From Pelagibacterium lacus (GTDB taxonomy: Bacteria > Pseudomonadota > Alphaproteobacteria > Rhizobiales > Devosiaceae): a stretch of DNA of 64,000 nucleotides. Made by a program: the position numbers and the translations under genes. Positions 44,564 to 55,967 of the stretch are shown in pieces; within the stretch, counting starts at the first letter, position 1; the number at the start of each line of letters is the position of its first letter. Where the stretch lies: the NCBI RefSeq assembly GCF_003345525.1, contig NZ_QQNH01000012.1, positions 1 to 64,000 on the forward strand, read 5' to 3'. The notes under the pieces were generated by a model that was not told the origin of the DNA, did no database searches, and worked only from the letters and a program-made list of their open reading frames with translations.

Positions 44564-44815
44564 TCAGCCTCCCGTCATCGGAGGGAACAGCGCCACGGTC
44601 GTGGCGCCGCCGAGCGGAGTCGCGTGGTCGACCAGTTCGTCGTCGATGGCGGCGTGGATCAGCGCCCGATTGGTGGTGGCCAGCGCAAAGCCTTCGTCCT
44701 CGCCGCTCAGCCAGTCGATCAGATCGGCGATAGTGGTGACGCTCGTGGGGGGCGAGACGACGTCGAAATCGCGTCCCAGCCGCTCGCGCAGCCAGGCGAA
44801 ATAGAGAATCTTCAC
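44564..44815 (-). CDS. moaD: Molybdopterin synthase sulfur-carrier subunit
   Basis: Ubiquitin-like 83-residue sulfur carrier for molybdopterin synthesis. It ends in the invariant double glycine (FPPMTGG), which is adenylated and thiocarboxylated. Its ATG overlaps the pgsA stop by 4 nt, and moaE follows at once. Confidence 0.96.
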   Translation of the reverse strand: MKILYFAWLRERLGRDFDVVSPPTSVTTIADLIDWLSGEDEGFALATTNRALIHAAIDDELVDHATPLGGATTVALFPPMTGG

Positions 44816-45393
44816 AACACCTCCTCTTCGGTTCTGAAGTGGCGGGTCACCCCGGTCCAGTATTGCCAGCCCGTATAGGCGGTGAGGGCGGCGGCGAGCC
44901 AGAGCAGGATGTCGGTCACTTCGCGCATGCCCGGGATCAGCGGCTCGGCGATGACGAAAGCCAGGGCGACGAGCTGGGTGGCGGTCTTGTATTTGGCCAG
45001 CTTGGTCACCGGCACGACGATTTTCTCGGTGCCCATGAATTCGCGCAGGCCCGAGACGAGGATTTCGCGCAGCAGGATGATCGTGGCGGGGATGAGGTCC
45101 CAGCCGCCGAAGCTGCTATCGAAGCAGAACACCAGAAGGAGGGCTGCGACGAGGAGCTTGTCGGCGATCGGATCGAGCATGCGGCCGATGGGGGAGACCG
45201 ACCCGTATCTGCGCGCGTAATAGCCGTCGAGATAGTCGGTGACGGCGGCGGCGACATAGAGGATCAGCGCCAGCCAGCGCAGGAAATTGTTGTCGGCGAG
45301 GATGAGGAGCATGATGACCGGCACGGCGACGATGCGCGCATAGGTCAGATAGTTGGGGAGCTTGGCCATGTCGAAGCCGTTGTCGTCGGTCAT
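44812..45393 (-). CDS. pgsA: CDP-diacylglycerol--glycerol-3-phosphate 3-phosphatidyltransferase
   Basis: Commits CDP-diacylglycerol to phosphatidylglycerol and cardiolipin synthesis in the inner membrane. The 193-residue enzyme shows the CDP-alcohol phosphotransferase signature across TDYLDGYYARRYG and LDPIADK (DG-x2-AR-x8-G-x3-D-x3-D), amid about five TM helices. GGAG lies 9 nt before the ATG. It follows uvrC in a standard alphaproteobacterial order. Confidence 0.96.
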   Translation of the reverse strand: MTDDNGFDMAKLPNYLTYARIVAVPVIMLLILADNNFLRWLALILYVAAAVTDYLDGYYARRYGSVSPIGRMLDPIADKLLVAALLLVFCFDSSFGGWDLIPATIILLREILVSGLREFMGTEKIVVPVTKLAKYKTATQLVALAFVIAEPLIPGMREVTDILLWLAAALTAYTGWQYWTGVTRHFRTEEEVL

Positions 45394-45436
45394 GCGGGAA
45401 AACTCCGGAGGTTGGTGGTCTGGCTTGGCATGGCGG

Positions 45437-47311
45437 TCATCTTTGGTTGAAATGATCGTAGATCATCTGGGCCATGGCGGTCGAGATGCCGGGGAGGGCG
45501 GCGAGGTCGGCGACCGAGGCGCGGGAAACCGCCTTGGCGGAGCCGAAATGCTGCAGCAGCGCCCGCTTGCGCGTCGGGCCGATGCCGCCGATTTCGTCGA
45601 GCGGGTTCTTGACCATGTCCTTCTTCCGTCTGGCCCGATGCGTGCCGATGGCGAAGCGGTGGGCTTCGTCGCGCAGGCGCTGCACGTAATACAGCACCGG
45701 ATCGCGGGCCGGGAGCATGAAGGGCTCGCGACCCTCCATGAAGAAAGTTTCCCGCCCCGCATTGCGTTCCTCGCCTTTTGCAATGCCGATCACCATCACC
45801 TCGCGCGGCAGGTTCAGCTCGGCCAGCACCGACTTGACCGCATTGGTCTGGCCGGCGCCGCCATCGATGAGCAGCACGTCGGGCCAATCGGGCATGCCGG
45901 TGGCGTCGTCCTCGGCATCGACCTCGCTTTCGGCGGCGAGGCGGGTGAAGCGGCGGGACAGCACCTCGCGCATCATGCCGAAATCGTCGCCGGGGGTCAG
46001 CTCTTTCGATTTGATGTTGAAGGTGCGGTAATGCTTCTTGGAGAGGCCTTCGAGCCCCGCCACCACCATGGCGCCCACCGCATTGGTGCCCTGGATGTGG
46101 GAGTTGTCGTAGACTTCGATGCGGCGCGGGGTTTCGGCCAGCCCGAAGGTCTCCGCCATGGCGTCGAGCAGCTTGCGCTGGCTGGCGGAATCGGACAGGT
46201 GCCGGCCCAGCGCCTCGCGGGCGTTGTTGAGGGCGTCCTCGACGAGGGCGCGCTTTTCGCCGCGCCGGGGCGTTTCGATCCGCACGGCGCGTTCGGCCCG
46301 CTCGGTCAGCGCCTCGCGCAGCACCTCGCCCTCGGCCAGCTCTTCGGAGAGCAGGACCAGTCGGGGCGGGACACGGTTTTCATAGAATTGCGCGATGAAG
46401 GCTTCGAGCACTTCGGCATTGGTGCTGGTGTCGTCGGCGCGGGGATAGAAGGCGTAATTGCCCCAGTTCTGATAGGCGCGGTAGAAGAAGACCTGCACGC
46501 AGAAATTGCCCGCCTCGTTGTGGATGGCAAAGACGTCGGCCTCGGCGACGGTCTGGGAGGCCATGCCCGAACCCTGGATGAGGGCCAGCGCCCCGAGACG
46601 GTCGCGCAGCAGCGCGGCGCGTTCAAAATCGAGCGCTTCGGCGGCGGCGTTCATGTCCTTTTGCAGATGGTCCTGAACCGCCTTGGACTTGCCCGAGAGG
46701 AAGTCGCGGGCCTCCTCGACGAGAAGGGCGTAGTCTGGGATGGAGATGACGCCGGTGCAGGGCGCCGAGCAGCGCTTGATCTGGTGCTGCAGGCAGGGGC
46801 GGGTGCGCGCGGCATAGAAGCTGTCCGAGCAATTGCGCAGCAGGAAGGCCTTTTGCAGCGCGGCGATGGTGCGGTTGACGGCGACCGCCGAGGCGAAGGG
46901 GCCGAAATAATGGCCTTTGCGGCGGCGGGTGCCGCGGTGCTTGGTGAGCTCTGGAGCCTCGTGATCAGTGGCGATCAGGATATAGGGGAAGGTCTTGTCG
47001 TCGCGCAGCAGCACGTTGAAGCGTGGGCGCAGGCGCTTGATCATATTGGCTTCGAGCAGCAGCGCCTGGGCCTCGGTCTCGGTGCGTACGAATTCCATCG
47101 AGCGGGTGGCCGAGATCATGCGGGCGATGCGGACCGAATTGCCCTCATAGCGGGTGTAATTGGTCACCCGCGCCCTGAGATTGCGCGCCTTGCCCACATA
47201 GATCACGTCGCCCTTTTCATCGAGCATGCGGTAGACCCCCGCCCCGGTGGGCAGGGTCCTCACGAATTTGCGGATGATGTCGGGGCCGGTAAGCTCGGGC
47301 TGGTCGGTCAT
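45437..47311 (-). CDS. uvrC: Excinuclease ABC subunit C
   Basis: Makes both incisions around bulky lesions in nucleotide excision repair. In 624 residues: N-terminal GIY-YIG nuclease ([20 protein letters not shown]), the cysteine region ([20 protein letters not shown]), a UVR domain, the RNase H-like endonuclease ([32 protein letters not shown]) and a C-terminal double HhH region ([18 protein letters not shown]). ATG 47311 overlaps the upstream reductase stop by 4 nt. Its partner uvrB is 2.3 kb away in a separate unit. Confidence 0.97.
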   Translation of the reverse strand: MTDQPELTGPDIIRKFVRTLPTGAGVYRMLDEKGDVIYVGKARNLRARVTNYTRYEGNSVRIARMISATRSMEFVRTETEAQALLLEANMIKRLRPRFNVLLRDDKTFPYILIATDHEAPELTKHRGTRRRKGHYFGPFASAVAVNRTIAALQKAFLLRNCSDSFYAARTRPCLQHQIKRCSAPCTGVISIPDYALLVEEARDFLSGKSKAVQDHLQKDMNAAAEALDFERAALLRDRLGALALIQGSGMASQTVAEADVFAIHNEAGNFCVQVFFYRAYQNWGNYAFYPRADDTSTNAEVLEAFIAQFYENRVPPRLVLLSEELAEGEVLREALTERAERAVRIETPRRGEKRALVEDALNNAREALGRHLSDSASQRKLLDAMAETFGLAETPRRIEVYDNSHIQGTNAVGAMVVAGLEGLSKKHYRTFNIKSKELTPGDDFGMMREVLSRRFTRLAAESEVDAEDDATGMPDWPDVLLIDGGAGQTNAVKSVLAELNLPREVMVIGIAKGEERNAGRETFFMEGREPFMLPARDPVLYYVQRLRDEAHRFAIGTHRARRKKDMVKNPLDEIGGIGPTRKRALLQHFGSAKAVSRASVADLAALPGISTAMAQMIYDHFNQR

Positions 47312-48066
47312 TGCTGGCGTGGGGTGGGCGCGTTGCGGGCGCTCCATTCGAGGTGTTCGCCGCCATCCAGGGCCAGCATCTGGCCGGTCATGGAGGGCAG
47401 CGCGAGGATGGCGAGGACGCCCTGGGCGATCTCGTCGGGATCGGCGGCGGTTTGCAGCGGCAGGCGGCGGCGCGAGGCAGCGAACTCCGCCGCGCTCTGG
47501 CGGGTATTGGCGAGGGTGGGGCCGGGGCCGATGGCGTTGACGCGGATATGGGGCGCGAGGGACTGCGCAAGGGTTCGGGTGGCGGTCCAGAGCAGGGATT
47601 TCGACAGGGTGTAGGAAAAGAAATCGGGTGAGAGCGAGAGGACGCGCTCATCGATGATGTTGACGATATTACCGGTTTCGCCCCCGGGCAATTGGGCGGC
47701 GAAATCGCGGGCGAGGAAAGCGGGGGCCTCGGCATGGACGGCCATATGCAGGTCCCACAGGTCTTCATGCAGGGTCTGGGCGCTGTCGGGCTCGAAGATC
47801 GAGGCATTGTTGACCAGCAGATTGAGCGGGCCGAACGGTGCCGCGGCCTGGGCGATCAGGCCCATGCGTTCGGTGCGCCGGGAAAGGTCGGCCCTGACCA
47901 ATGCGGCCTGCCCGCCATCGGCGCCGATGGCGTCGGCCAGCTCCTCTGCCTTTTCCCCCGAGGAGCGATAATGGATGATGACGGCATAGCCTTCGCTGGC
48001 CAGCCGGCTGGCGATGGCGGCACCGATGCGGTCGGCGGCTCCGGTGACCAGCGCTACGCCTTTCAT
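47308..48066 (-). CDS. SDR oxidoreductase (FolM/pteridine-reductase-like)
   Basis: A 252-residue short-chain dehydrogenase: cofactor loop [21 protein letters not shown], catalytic YTLSK and the C-terminal [12 protein letters not shown]. The TGAADRIG variant of the glycine loop, the Arg in HYRSSGEK that would favour NADPH, and the GPGPTL segment resemble FolM/PTR1 pteridine reductases, giving a possible dihydromonapterin or dihydrofolate role (inference). ATG 48066 has GGAG 8 nt upstream; a Met four codons earlier is possible. First gene of the uvrC-pgsA-moaDE run. Confidence 0.85.
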   Translation of the reverse strand: MKGVALVTGAADRIGAAIASRLASEGYAVIIHYRSSGEKAEELADAIGADGGQAALVRADLSRRTERMGLIAQAAAPFGPLNLLVNNASIFEPDSAQTLHEDLWDLHMAVHAEAPAFLARDFAAQLPGGETGNIVNIIDERVLSLSPDFFSYTLSKSLLWTATRTLAQSLAPHIRVNAIGPGPTLANTRQSAAEFAASRRRLPLQTAADPDEIAQGVLAILALPSMTGQMLALDGGEHLEWSARNAPTPRQQ

Positions 48067-48134
48067 AGTCAGCTCCATGTGTCTCGGACTGCTCTGGAGA
48101 TAGGCAGAACGGACCGGAAACGCAACCGGCGGTT

Positions 48135-48353
48135 TTACCCGCCCCGGCGGCGCAGCAGGGCGACCAGCCACATGAGCCCGCCCGTGGCGAGGCAAACAAG
48201 GCCCAGGGGGGCGACCGAGAGGCTGAGGAGGACCGGGACGGCGGAGGGACCATGCGGGAAGAACAGGGCCATCACGAGGGCAGGGAGCAGGCCGATGGCG
48301 GTCAGCAGGGCGCCCAATTGCAGGAAAGCGGTCCCCCAGCGCTGCAAGCTCAT
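48135..48353 (-). CDS. Small two-helix membrane protein
   Basis: A 72-residue protein with two hydrophobic helices separated by FFPHGPSAVP and a positively charged C-terminus (LLRRRGG). GGGAGA lies 5 nt before the ATG. I do not recognise the family. It lies 70 bp upstream of the SDR gene on the same strand. Confidence 0.6.
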   Translation of the reverse strand: MSLQRWGTAFLQLGALLTAIGLLPALVMALFFPHGPSAVPVLLSLSVAPLGLVCLATGGLMWLVALLRRRGG

Positions 48354-48422
48354 CGTGATCTCCCGCCGACATGTTCGGACCAGCCTAACCCGGCGAAGGT
48401 GAGCGGGACCTGAACGGGCTGC

Positions 48423-48638
48423 CTATTTCAGCCCCAGAATCGCTCCCGCGATATAGACCAGCACCCCGGCGGCGATGAGGGCGAAGGGGATGAGGATGAA
48501 GCCCGAGAGCAGCCAGCCCATGCCCTCGGGCAGGTGCATGGCGTTGCGGGCCAGGCCATTGGCGGCCATCCGTTCGAGGGCGATGGCGCCCATGCCGGAA
48601 AACATGAGGCCGGAGGCGAGCTTGACATAGGATTTCAT
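48423..48638 (-). CDS. Small two-helix membrane protein
   Basis: A 71-residue frame (KSYVKLASGLMFSGMGAIAL, then LLSGFILIPFALIAAGVLVY) with two TM helices. ATG 48638 is used because GGAGG lies 8 nt before it; the frame opens 69 nt upstream with unrelated residues. No family recognised; it neighbours another two-helix protein and an SH3 protein gene. Confidence 0.6.
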   Translation of the reverse strand: MKSYVKLASGLMFSGMGAIALERMAANGLARNAMHLPEGMGWLLSGFILIPFALIAAGVLVYIAGAILGLK

Positions 48639-48764
48639 CGGCAGGGCCTCCGGGCCGGTCGTTGGGCGTTCGCGAGAGCCTAGCATATCGTATCGGTGCC
48701 GGTGCAAAGCAAGCCGGCCGGAGCGCGGGGCTCCGGCCGGCCTGGTGCGGATCGCGGACCGGCA

Positions 48765-49259
48765 TCAATTGCCGATGCAGAAATATCCGTTGGGACCCTG
48801 GTAGCAGACCTGGCTGTTATTGGGCGGCACGGGGTGCGGGCGTGGAGGCTGCGGCGTCCAGTGCGGCGGCTGTGGGCGCGGGGGCTGCGGATTCCAATGG
48901 GGCGGACGCGGCGGATAGGGGTTCCAGTGCGGAGGCCGCGGCGCCGGGTTCCAGGTGGGCGGCTGCGGGCGCGGGGGCTGCCAGTTGCTGCCGGCCTGGC
49001 GCAGATAGTTCTGCGAGGTCCAGCCGGTGGTGCCCCAGCGGTCGCCGGTCTTGATGAAGCACCAGCCCGAGCGGCAATATTCCACGTCGACGAGCTGGTT
49101 GCGCTGCAGGACGTCGACCACGCGATAATTGGTGCCGGGGCCGGAGCGGACATTGACCGAAGTCGTGGCGAAAGCTTCCCAGGCGAATGCGCCGGCGGTC
49201 ATCGCCATGACCATCATGGCGGCGATGCCGCCCTTTATTGCATTTTTACCGAGAGCCAT
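48765..49259 (-). CDS. Secreted SH3 protein with Pro-rich repeats
   Basis: A 164-residue exported protein: signal peptide ending near AFA-WEAF, a bacterial SH3 domain (TTSVNVRSGPGTNYRVVDVL, then WCFIKTGDRWGTTGW), and a C-terminal low-complexity block of PPRPPHWNP-type repeats, with two terminal cysteines (CYQGPNGYFC). SH3 domains of this kind often bind peptidoglycan or metals. AGGAGA precedes the ATG by 6 nt. A paralogous SH3 protein lies near 62 kb. Confidence 0.85.
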   Translation of the reverse strand: MALGKNAIKGGIAAMMVMAMTAGAFAWEAFATTSVNVRSGPGTNYRVVDVLQRNQLVDVEYCRSGWCFIKTGDRWGTTGWTSQNYLRQAGSNWQPPRPQPPTWNPAPRPPHWNPYPPRPPHWNPQPPRPQPPHWTPQPPRPHPVPPNNSQVCYQGPNGYFCIGN

Positions 49260-49401
49260 CTGACTTCTCCTTGCATGAGTTCGGCAGTTCGACCTGCCTT
49301 ACCCGACATAATGCCCAAGCCACCTGAACCGGCGCTGAATGTTAAATTTAGGTAAGGTTTGGGTAGGAGAGGGATGCAAGGGGCGTCGGTGACGGTCGAG
49401 A

Positions 49402-49552
49402 GTCAGCGCCCCCTCATCCGTCTCGGACCTTGCGGTCCGATCCACCTTCTCCCACGAGGGGAGAAGGGAGTCCGTGGGGCATGCGCAGAGCTTTCCTTCT
49501 CCCCTGGTGGGAGAAGATGGCCGCGAAGCGGTCGGATGAGGGGGGCTCTGAG
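49402..49552. repeat. RIME-like paired palindromic element behind uvrB
   Basis: About 151 bp with the same plan as the 31.4-kb element: outer inverted repeats around CCCCCTCATCCG, a first unit with CTTCTCCC-acg-AGGGGAGAAG, a spacer containing GGGGCATG, and an inverted second unit CTTCTCCCC-tggt-GGGAGAAG. Extra hairpins (CGGACCTTGCGGTCCG, CCGCGAAGCGG) lie in the half-units. It ends 20 bp from the uvrB stop and fills most of the 313-bp gap between uvrB and the SH3 gene. Confidence 0.75.
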
Positions 49553-49572
49553 GTGCTGGGACCAGCCGAACC

Positions 49573-52176
<2,604 letters not shown>

Positions 52177-52223
52177 GGAGCACCATATCGGTCCGGAGGT
52201 AGAGCGATTCAATAGCATCTATA

Positions 52224-52238
52224 GAACACAATGGGAAC
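52224..52238. promoter_or_regulatory. LexA (SOS) box upstream of uvrB
   Basis: GAAC-ACAATGG-GAAC, an exact fit to the alphaproteobacterial LexA site GTTC-N7-GTTC (read on the other strand). It lies 48-62 bp before the uvrB ATG in an AT-richer patch, and implies damage-induced expression of uvrB. Confidence 0.8.
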
Positions 52239-52300
52239 GGTTTCGGGCGCGCGAAGGCGATCGGTCGCGCAGCCAAAGCGGACTGGCTGCCCCTTCCGCG

Positions 52301-52699
52301 CTATCGGTTTTTCATTCCCGCGTTCTTTTTCAGATGCGTGCGGTTATAGGCGATGGCCGCGCGGATGAGGGCGATGAGCGCGGCTTCGTCGAGGTCCTCG
52401 GGGGCGAAGAGGTCGATGGAGCGGCGGGTGGCGCCGGTGTCCTTGCCGTTGAAAAGGCTGGCCGGGTCGGGGAGGGCGGCGCCATGGGCAAAGGTGATCT
52501 TGATCTTCTGCTTGTGTGGATTGGCCACGGCGACGAGGCCGTCGCAGGACCAGGTGGGGCTGCCCATCCACTTCCATTCCTCGATCATCGCATCGTCGGC
52601 GGCGAGAAAGCCCTGCCGGACCCTGGCGAGCAGGGGGCCACGCCAATCCTCGAGACCGGCAATCATGGCGTCGATCTTTTCGGCGGCGGTGTCGGTCAA
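52301..52699 (-). CDS. DUF1801-type protein
   Basis: A 132-residue YdhG-like domain protein: WRGPLLARVRQGFLAADDAM, EEWKWMGSPTWSCDGL and an IALIRAAIAYN end. Similar proteins are linked to iron-binding frataxin-like folds, but a function is not known. Its start overlaps the stop of the neighbouring DUF1801 gene by 4 nt, forming a pair. Confidence 0.85.
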   Translation of the reverse strand: MTDTAAEKIDAMIAGLEDWRGPLLARVRQGFLAADDAMIEEWKWMGSPTWSCDGLVAVANPHKQKIKITFAHGAALPDPASLFNGKDTGATRRSIDLFAPEDLDEAALIALIRAAIAYNRTHLKKNAGMKNR

Positions 52700-53154
52700 A
52701 ATTTCTCTCCCGGCAGTTGGGCCGCCTGGCGGACCCAGTCGGCGAACTGGGTGTCGAAATCGTCGCCTTCATAGATATCGAGATATCGGACCTGGGGGTA
52801 TTTCGAGGTGCCGGCGGGCTGCGGTTCGAGCGCGGCGCCATCGGGGAAGGTGACCTTGATGTATTTGGTCATGCAGTGGAAGCTGGCGAACCAAGTCGCC
52901 TCGGTCGTGCCGTAGAAGGGCGAATTCCAGCGCACCTTCTTTTTCACATCGGGCACTTCGCGGGTGATGATGGCATCGAGCCGGCGGCCGATATCGGACT
53001 TCCACTCGGGCATGGCGGCGATATAGGCCTGCACCGGGCTGTCGCCATCGCCCTTGGGGATTTGCGGATTGCCGCCCGAGAGCAGGATAACCCCATCGGC
53101 ATTGGGCTTGAGGGGTGGGCGGGGTTTTGACGGAGCGGCTTTCTTTCCGGGCAT
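52696..53154 (-). CDS. DUF1801-type protein
   Basis: A 152-residue protein with a basic N-terminal tail followed by a DUF1801 core: VKKKVRWNSPFYGTTEATWF, FHCMTKYIKVTFPDGAAL and DIYEGDDFDTQFADWVRQA. It is the upstream member of a two-gene pair with another DUF1801 protein, joined by a 4-nt overlap. Function unknown. Confidence 0.85.
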   Translation of the reverse strand: MPGKKAAPSKPRPPLKPNADGVILLSGGNPQIPKGDGDSPVQAYIAAMPEWKSDIGRRLDAIITREVPDVKKKVRWNSPFYGTTEATWFASFHCMTKYIKVTFPDGAALEPQPAGTSKYPQVRYLDIYEGDDFDTQFADWVRQAAQLPGEKF

Positions 53155-53249
53155 GGGTCAGGCCTTTTTCCAGCGCGCCATAAAGAGCAGTGCGAACAGA
53201 CAATAGCCCCCAAGCCATAGGCGGGAACAGGGGCGGGAGCGTGGCGGGC

Positions 53250-53675
53250 TCAATCGAGCCCGGCCACCACTTTTTCGAGATTGGCGAGGTGTTCGGTCCA
53301 GCCATATTTCGCGCCGCCCAGGGCCTGCTTCTGGTCGGGGCGGAAGCCGGTCTGCTCCATGCGGACCTGGGTGCCGCCGGCGGTGGGCGTCAAGGTGAAG
53401 GTCACCGTGCTTTTCAGCGCATAGAGCGGGTCTTCATTGTGATGATCCCAGGTGTAGGAGAGGGTGGTGTGCGGCGCGATGGCCAGCACCTTGCACTCCA
53501 CCCCGCCCCAATCGCCGGTGAGGGTGAAGCTGTGGCCGATCTCGGGCTTGAAGGTGGACTTCATCAGCCATTCCTCCATCAGATGGGGCTGGGTGAGGGC
53601 GCGCCAGATCCTTTCCGGCGGATAGGGAATCTCGCGCTCGACCACGACGGTGCGGATTTCGGGGGTGTCGGTCAT
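53250..53675 (-). CDS. SRPBCC (AHSA1-like) domain protein
   Basis: A 141-residue START-like protein of the Activator-of-Hsp90 homology group: VVVEREIPYPPERIWRALTQ, MEEWLMKSTFKPEIG, TYTWDHHNEDPLY-type core and TRMEQTGF. Such proteins bind hydrophobic ligands; the ligand here is unknown. It overlaps the ArsR gene upstream by 4 nt, a very common ArsR-SRPBCC pairing. Confidence 0.9.
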   Translation of the reverse strand: MTDTPEIRTVVVEREIPYPPERIWRALTQPHLMEEWLMKSTFKPEIGHSFTLTGDWGGVECKVLAIAPHTTLSYTWDHHNEDPLYALKSTVTFTLTPTAGGTQVRMEQTGFRPDQKQALGGAKYGWTEHLANLEKVVAGLD

Positions 53676-54004
53676 TGATCCATCCTTTGGAGCAGGTCTT
53701 CGAGGTCGTCGAAACGGGACTGCCAGAATTCGGTCATCTCGCGGGTCCAGTCGGTGAGGGGGGCCAGGGCCCCGATTTGTGCGCTGTAATGGGTCTTGCG
53801 ACCGGCCTGGCGGTCGGTGACGAGGCCGGCGCGCTTGAGGATGCCCAGATGCCGCGACACCACGGGCTGGGAGACGCCGGCGCGCTCGGTCAGGGCGCCG
53901 ACGGTCTTTTCGCCCTCGCGGCACAGGCGCTCGAACAGGCCCCGGCGGGTGGAATCGGACAGGGCGCGGAACAGCTCGTCCCGGGTGGCGGACATCGAAT
54001 TCAT
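53672..54004 (-). CDS. ArsR-family transcriptional regulator
   Basis: A 110-residue winged-helix repressor: LFRALSDSTRRGLFERLCRE, then recognition region GVSQPVVSRHLGILKRAGLV and DRQAGRKTHYS wing. The metal-site cysteine pair of true ArsR sensors is lacking (ERLCRE has a single Cys), which fits the SRPBCC-associated subgroup. It probably controls itself and the SRPBCC gene through the imperfect dyad just upstream. Confidence 0.92.
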   Translation of the reverse strand: MNSMSATRDELFRALSDSTRRGLFERLCREGEKTVGALTERAGVSQPVVSRHLGILKRAGLVTDRQAGRKTHYSAQIGALAPLTDWTREMTEFWQSRFDDLEDLLQRMDQ

Positions 54005-54027
54005 ACCTCAATGACTATGGATTAACG

Positions 54028-54045
54028 TATAGCCGAACGGGTATA
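54028..54045. promoter_or_regulatory. Candidate ArsR operator
   Basis: TATAGCC-GAAC-GGGTATA, a 7-bp dyad with one mismatch, lying 24 bp before the arsR ATG where a self-regulating ArsR protein would bind. Confidence 0.4.
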
Positions 54046-54065
54046 AATGAGTCAACCGCCCCGGT

Positions 54066-55967
54066 TCAGGTGCCGGATTTTTCCGCGGCGACGGCGTTGA
54101 TGAGATCGTCGGGAATGTCGTCGAAGCTGGCGTAGTTCATGGTGTAGAGGCGGGCGTACAGGCCTTTGCGCTCCATGAGCTGGTCGTGATTGCCCTGCTC
54201 GATCAACTCGCCATTCTGCAGCACGATGATCCGGTCGGCGCCGCGGATGGTGGCGAGGCGGTGGGCGATGACGAGGCCGGTGCGCCCGTCCAGCAATGTC
54301 TCCAGCGCCTTCTGGATCTGGCGTTCGGTGTAGGAGTCGATATTGGCGGTGGCTTCGTCGAGAACGAGGATTTTCGCATCTGCCACCAGAGCGCGGGCGA
54401 AGCTGAGCAATTGGCGCTGGCCGAGCGAGAGATTGGAGCCGCGCTGTTCGAGCACGGTGTCATAGCCATCGGGTAGCCGGGTGATGAACTCATGCGCCCC
54501 CACCGCCGTCGCGGCGGCGATCACGTCCTCGAGGGTGGCGCCGGCCTTGTTGTAGCGGATGTTCTCGGCCACCGTGCCGGTGAACAGGAATGGTTCCTGC
54601 AGCACCATGGCGACCTGTTGCCCGAGCGATTCTTGGGCCACGTCGCGCACGTCATGGCCGCCGACGCGCACGGCGCCGGACTGGACGTCATAGAAGCGAT
54701 GGACGAGGGCCATGGCGCTGGTCTTGCCCGAACCGGTGGGACCGATCAGGGCGACGGTCTCGCCGGGATTGACGTGGAAGGAGACGTTTTTCAGCACCGG
54801 ATATTTCGGATTGTAGCCGAACACCACATCGTCGAAATCGACCGAGCCGTCCATGTCGCGGGTGAGGGCGATGGCGCCGGGCCTGTCGGCGATAGTCACC
54901 GGGACGTCGAGTACCTCGGTGATGCGCCGGCCCGAGGTCATGGCCCGCTGCATGATGGAATATTGCATGGTCAGCGAGCGGATGGGATCGAAGAAGCGCT
55001 GGATATAGAACAGGAAGGCCACGACGACGCCGACCTGCAGGCCGCCATTGAGCACCAGCGAACCGCCGACCACGATGACGGTGGCCATGGAGATCCCCGT
55101 CAGGGTGTCGACGATGGGCACCATCACCTGGGCGTAGCGCGAGCCGGTGAGCTGGGTTTTGAGATTGCCCCAGGCCTTGTCGTCATAGAGGTGGAAATTG
55201 ACCTTCTGGCGGTCGAGATTCTGGATGGTGCGCACCCCGTTGATGCCCTCGGCCATGGCGCCATTGGTGGCCGAATTGGTCTCGTGCGCGGCCCAGAAGG
55301 CGCGCTTGGCGGGCGGGAGCCAGAAGATGCGGACCACGAACAGGGCCGGCATGGTGGCGAGGGTGAGCAGGCCCAGGCCCCAATCGAGGCTGAGTAATAC
55401 CGTGACGATGCCGAACAGCAGGACCAGGTCGCCGATGGAGACCACCGAGGTCTCGAGGAATTCCTGCATGGAGTTGACGTCGCCCTGCAGGCGGCTCATC
55501 AGCCGCCCGACCTCGGTCTTGTCCATGAAGCTCAGGGAGACTTCCTGCAAGCGCTTGAACATGGCGCGGCGCATGTCGAACAGCACGTTCTCGGCTACGT
55601 TGCCCACCTGCTTTTCCTGCACCCAGGAGGCGATGAAATTGAGGCTGACCATGGCGGCGAAGGCCAGCACGGCCCAGGCCAGGTCGGTGGCGTCGCCGCC
55701 CGCCGCCATGCCGGTGTCGATGGCGTAGCCGATGATCAGCGGAATGGCGAGCTGGGTGGCGGTGAAGACGAGGACGGCGAAGACCGAGAGATAGATGCGC
55801 AGGCGATAGGGATGCACGAAGGCCCAGATGCGGCGCACGGTGCGCGGGTCATAAGCCTTGCCGAACACCTCCTCCTCGATATGGGCGCTGCCGACCGTGG
55901 CACGGGGCGGGTGCTGGTCGTCGGGATCGGCGATCCGGGGGTCTTCGTCGAGACCGGCGGTGCTCAT
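54066..55967 (-). CDS. ABC exporter half, consensus NBD (subunit B)
   Basis: A 633-residue ABC half-transporter: six-helix permease domain, then an ATPase domain with Walker A LIGPTGSGKTSA, Walker B ILVLDEATANID with the catalytic Glu, and H-loop IAHRLA. Its signature is LSLGQRQ instead of LSGGQ. It overlaps the partner gene by 4 nt. With the partner it should form a heterodimer whose catalytic site uses this Walker B and the partner's LSGGQ. Substrate unknown; drug or lipid export is typical of the class. Confidence 0.93.
   Translation of the reverse strand: MSTAGLDEDPRIADPDDQHPPRATVGSAHIEEEVFGKAYDPRTVRRIWAFVHPYRLRIYLSVFAVLVFTATQLAIPLIIGYAIDTGMAAGGDATDLAWAVLAFAAMVSLNFIASWVQEKQVGNVAENVLFDMRRAMFKRLQEVSLSFMDKTEVGRLMSRLQGDVNSMQEFLETSVVSIGDLVLLFGIVTVLLSLDWGLGLLTLATMPALFVVRIFWLPPAKRAFWAAHETNSATNGAMAEGINGVRTIQNLDRQKVNFHLYDDKAWGNLKTQLTGSRYAQVMVPIVDTLTGISMATVIVVGGSLVLNGGLQVGVVVAFLFYIQRFFDPIRSLTMQYSIMQRAMTSGRRITEVLDVPVTIADRPGAIALTRDMDGSVDFDDVVFGYNPKYPVLKNVSFHVNPGETVALIGPTGSGKTSAMALVHRFYDVQSGAVRVGGHDVRDVAQESLGQQVAMVLQEPFLFTGTVAENIRYNKAGATLEDVIAAATAVGAHEFITRLPDGYDTVLEQRGSNLSLGQRQLLSFARALVADAKILVLDEATANIDSYTERQIQKALETLLDGRTGLVIAHRLATIRGADRIIVLQNGELIEQGNHDQLMERKGLYARLYTMNYASFDDIPDDLINAVAAEKSGT

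Noticed and set aside
45353-47614. 753-codon plus-strand frame
   Set aside because: Antisense of uvrC and pgsA ends; low-complexity Gly/His/Ala product.
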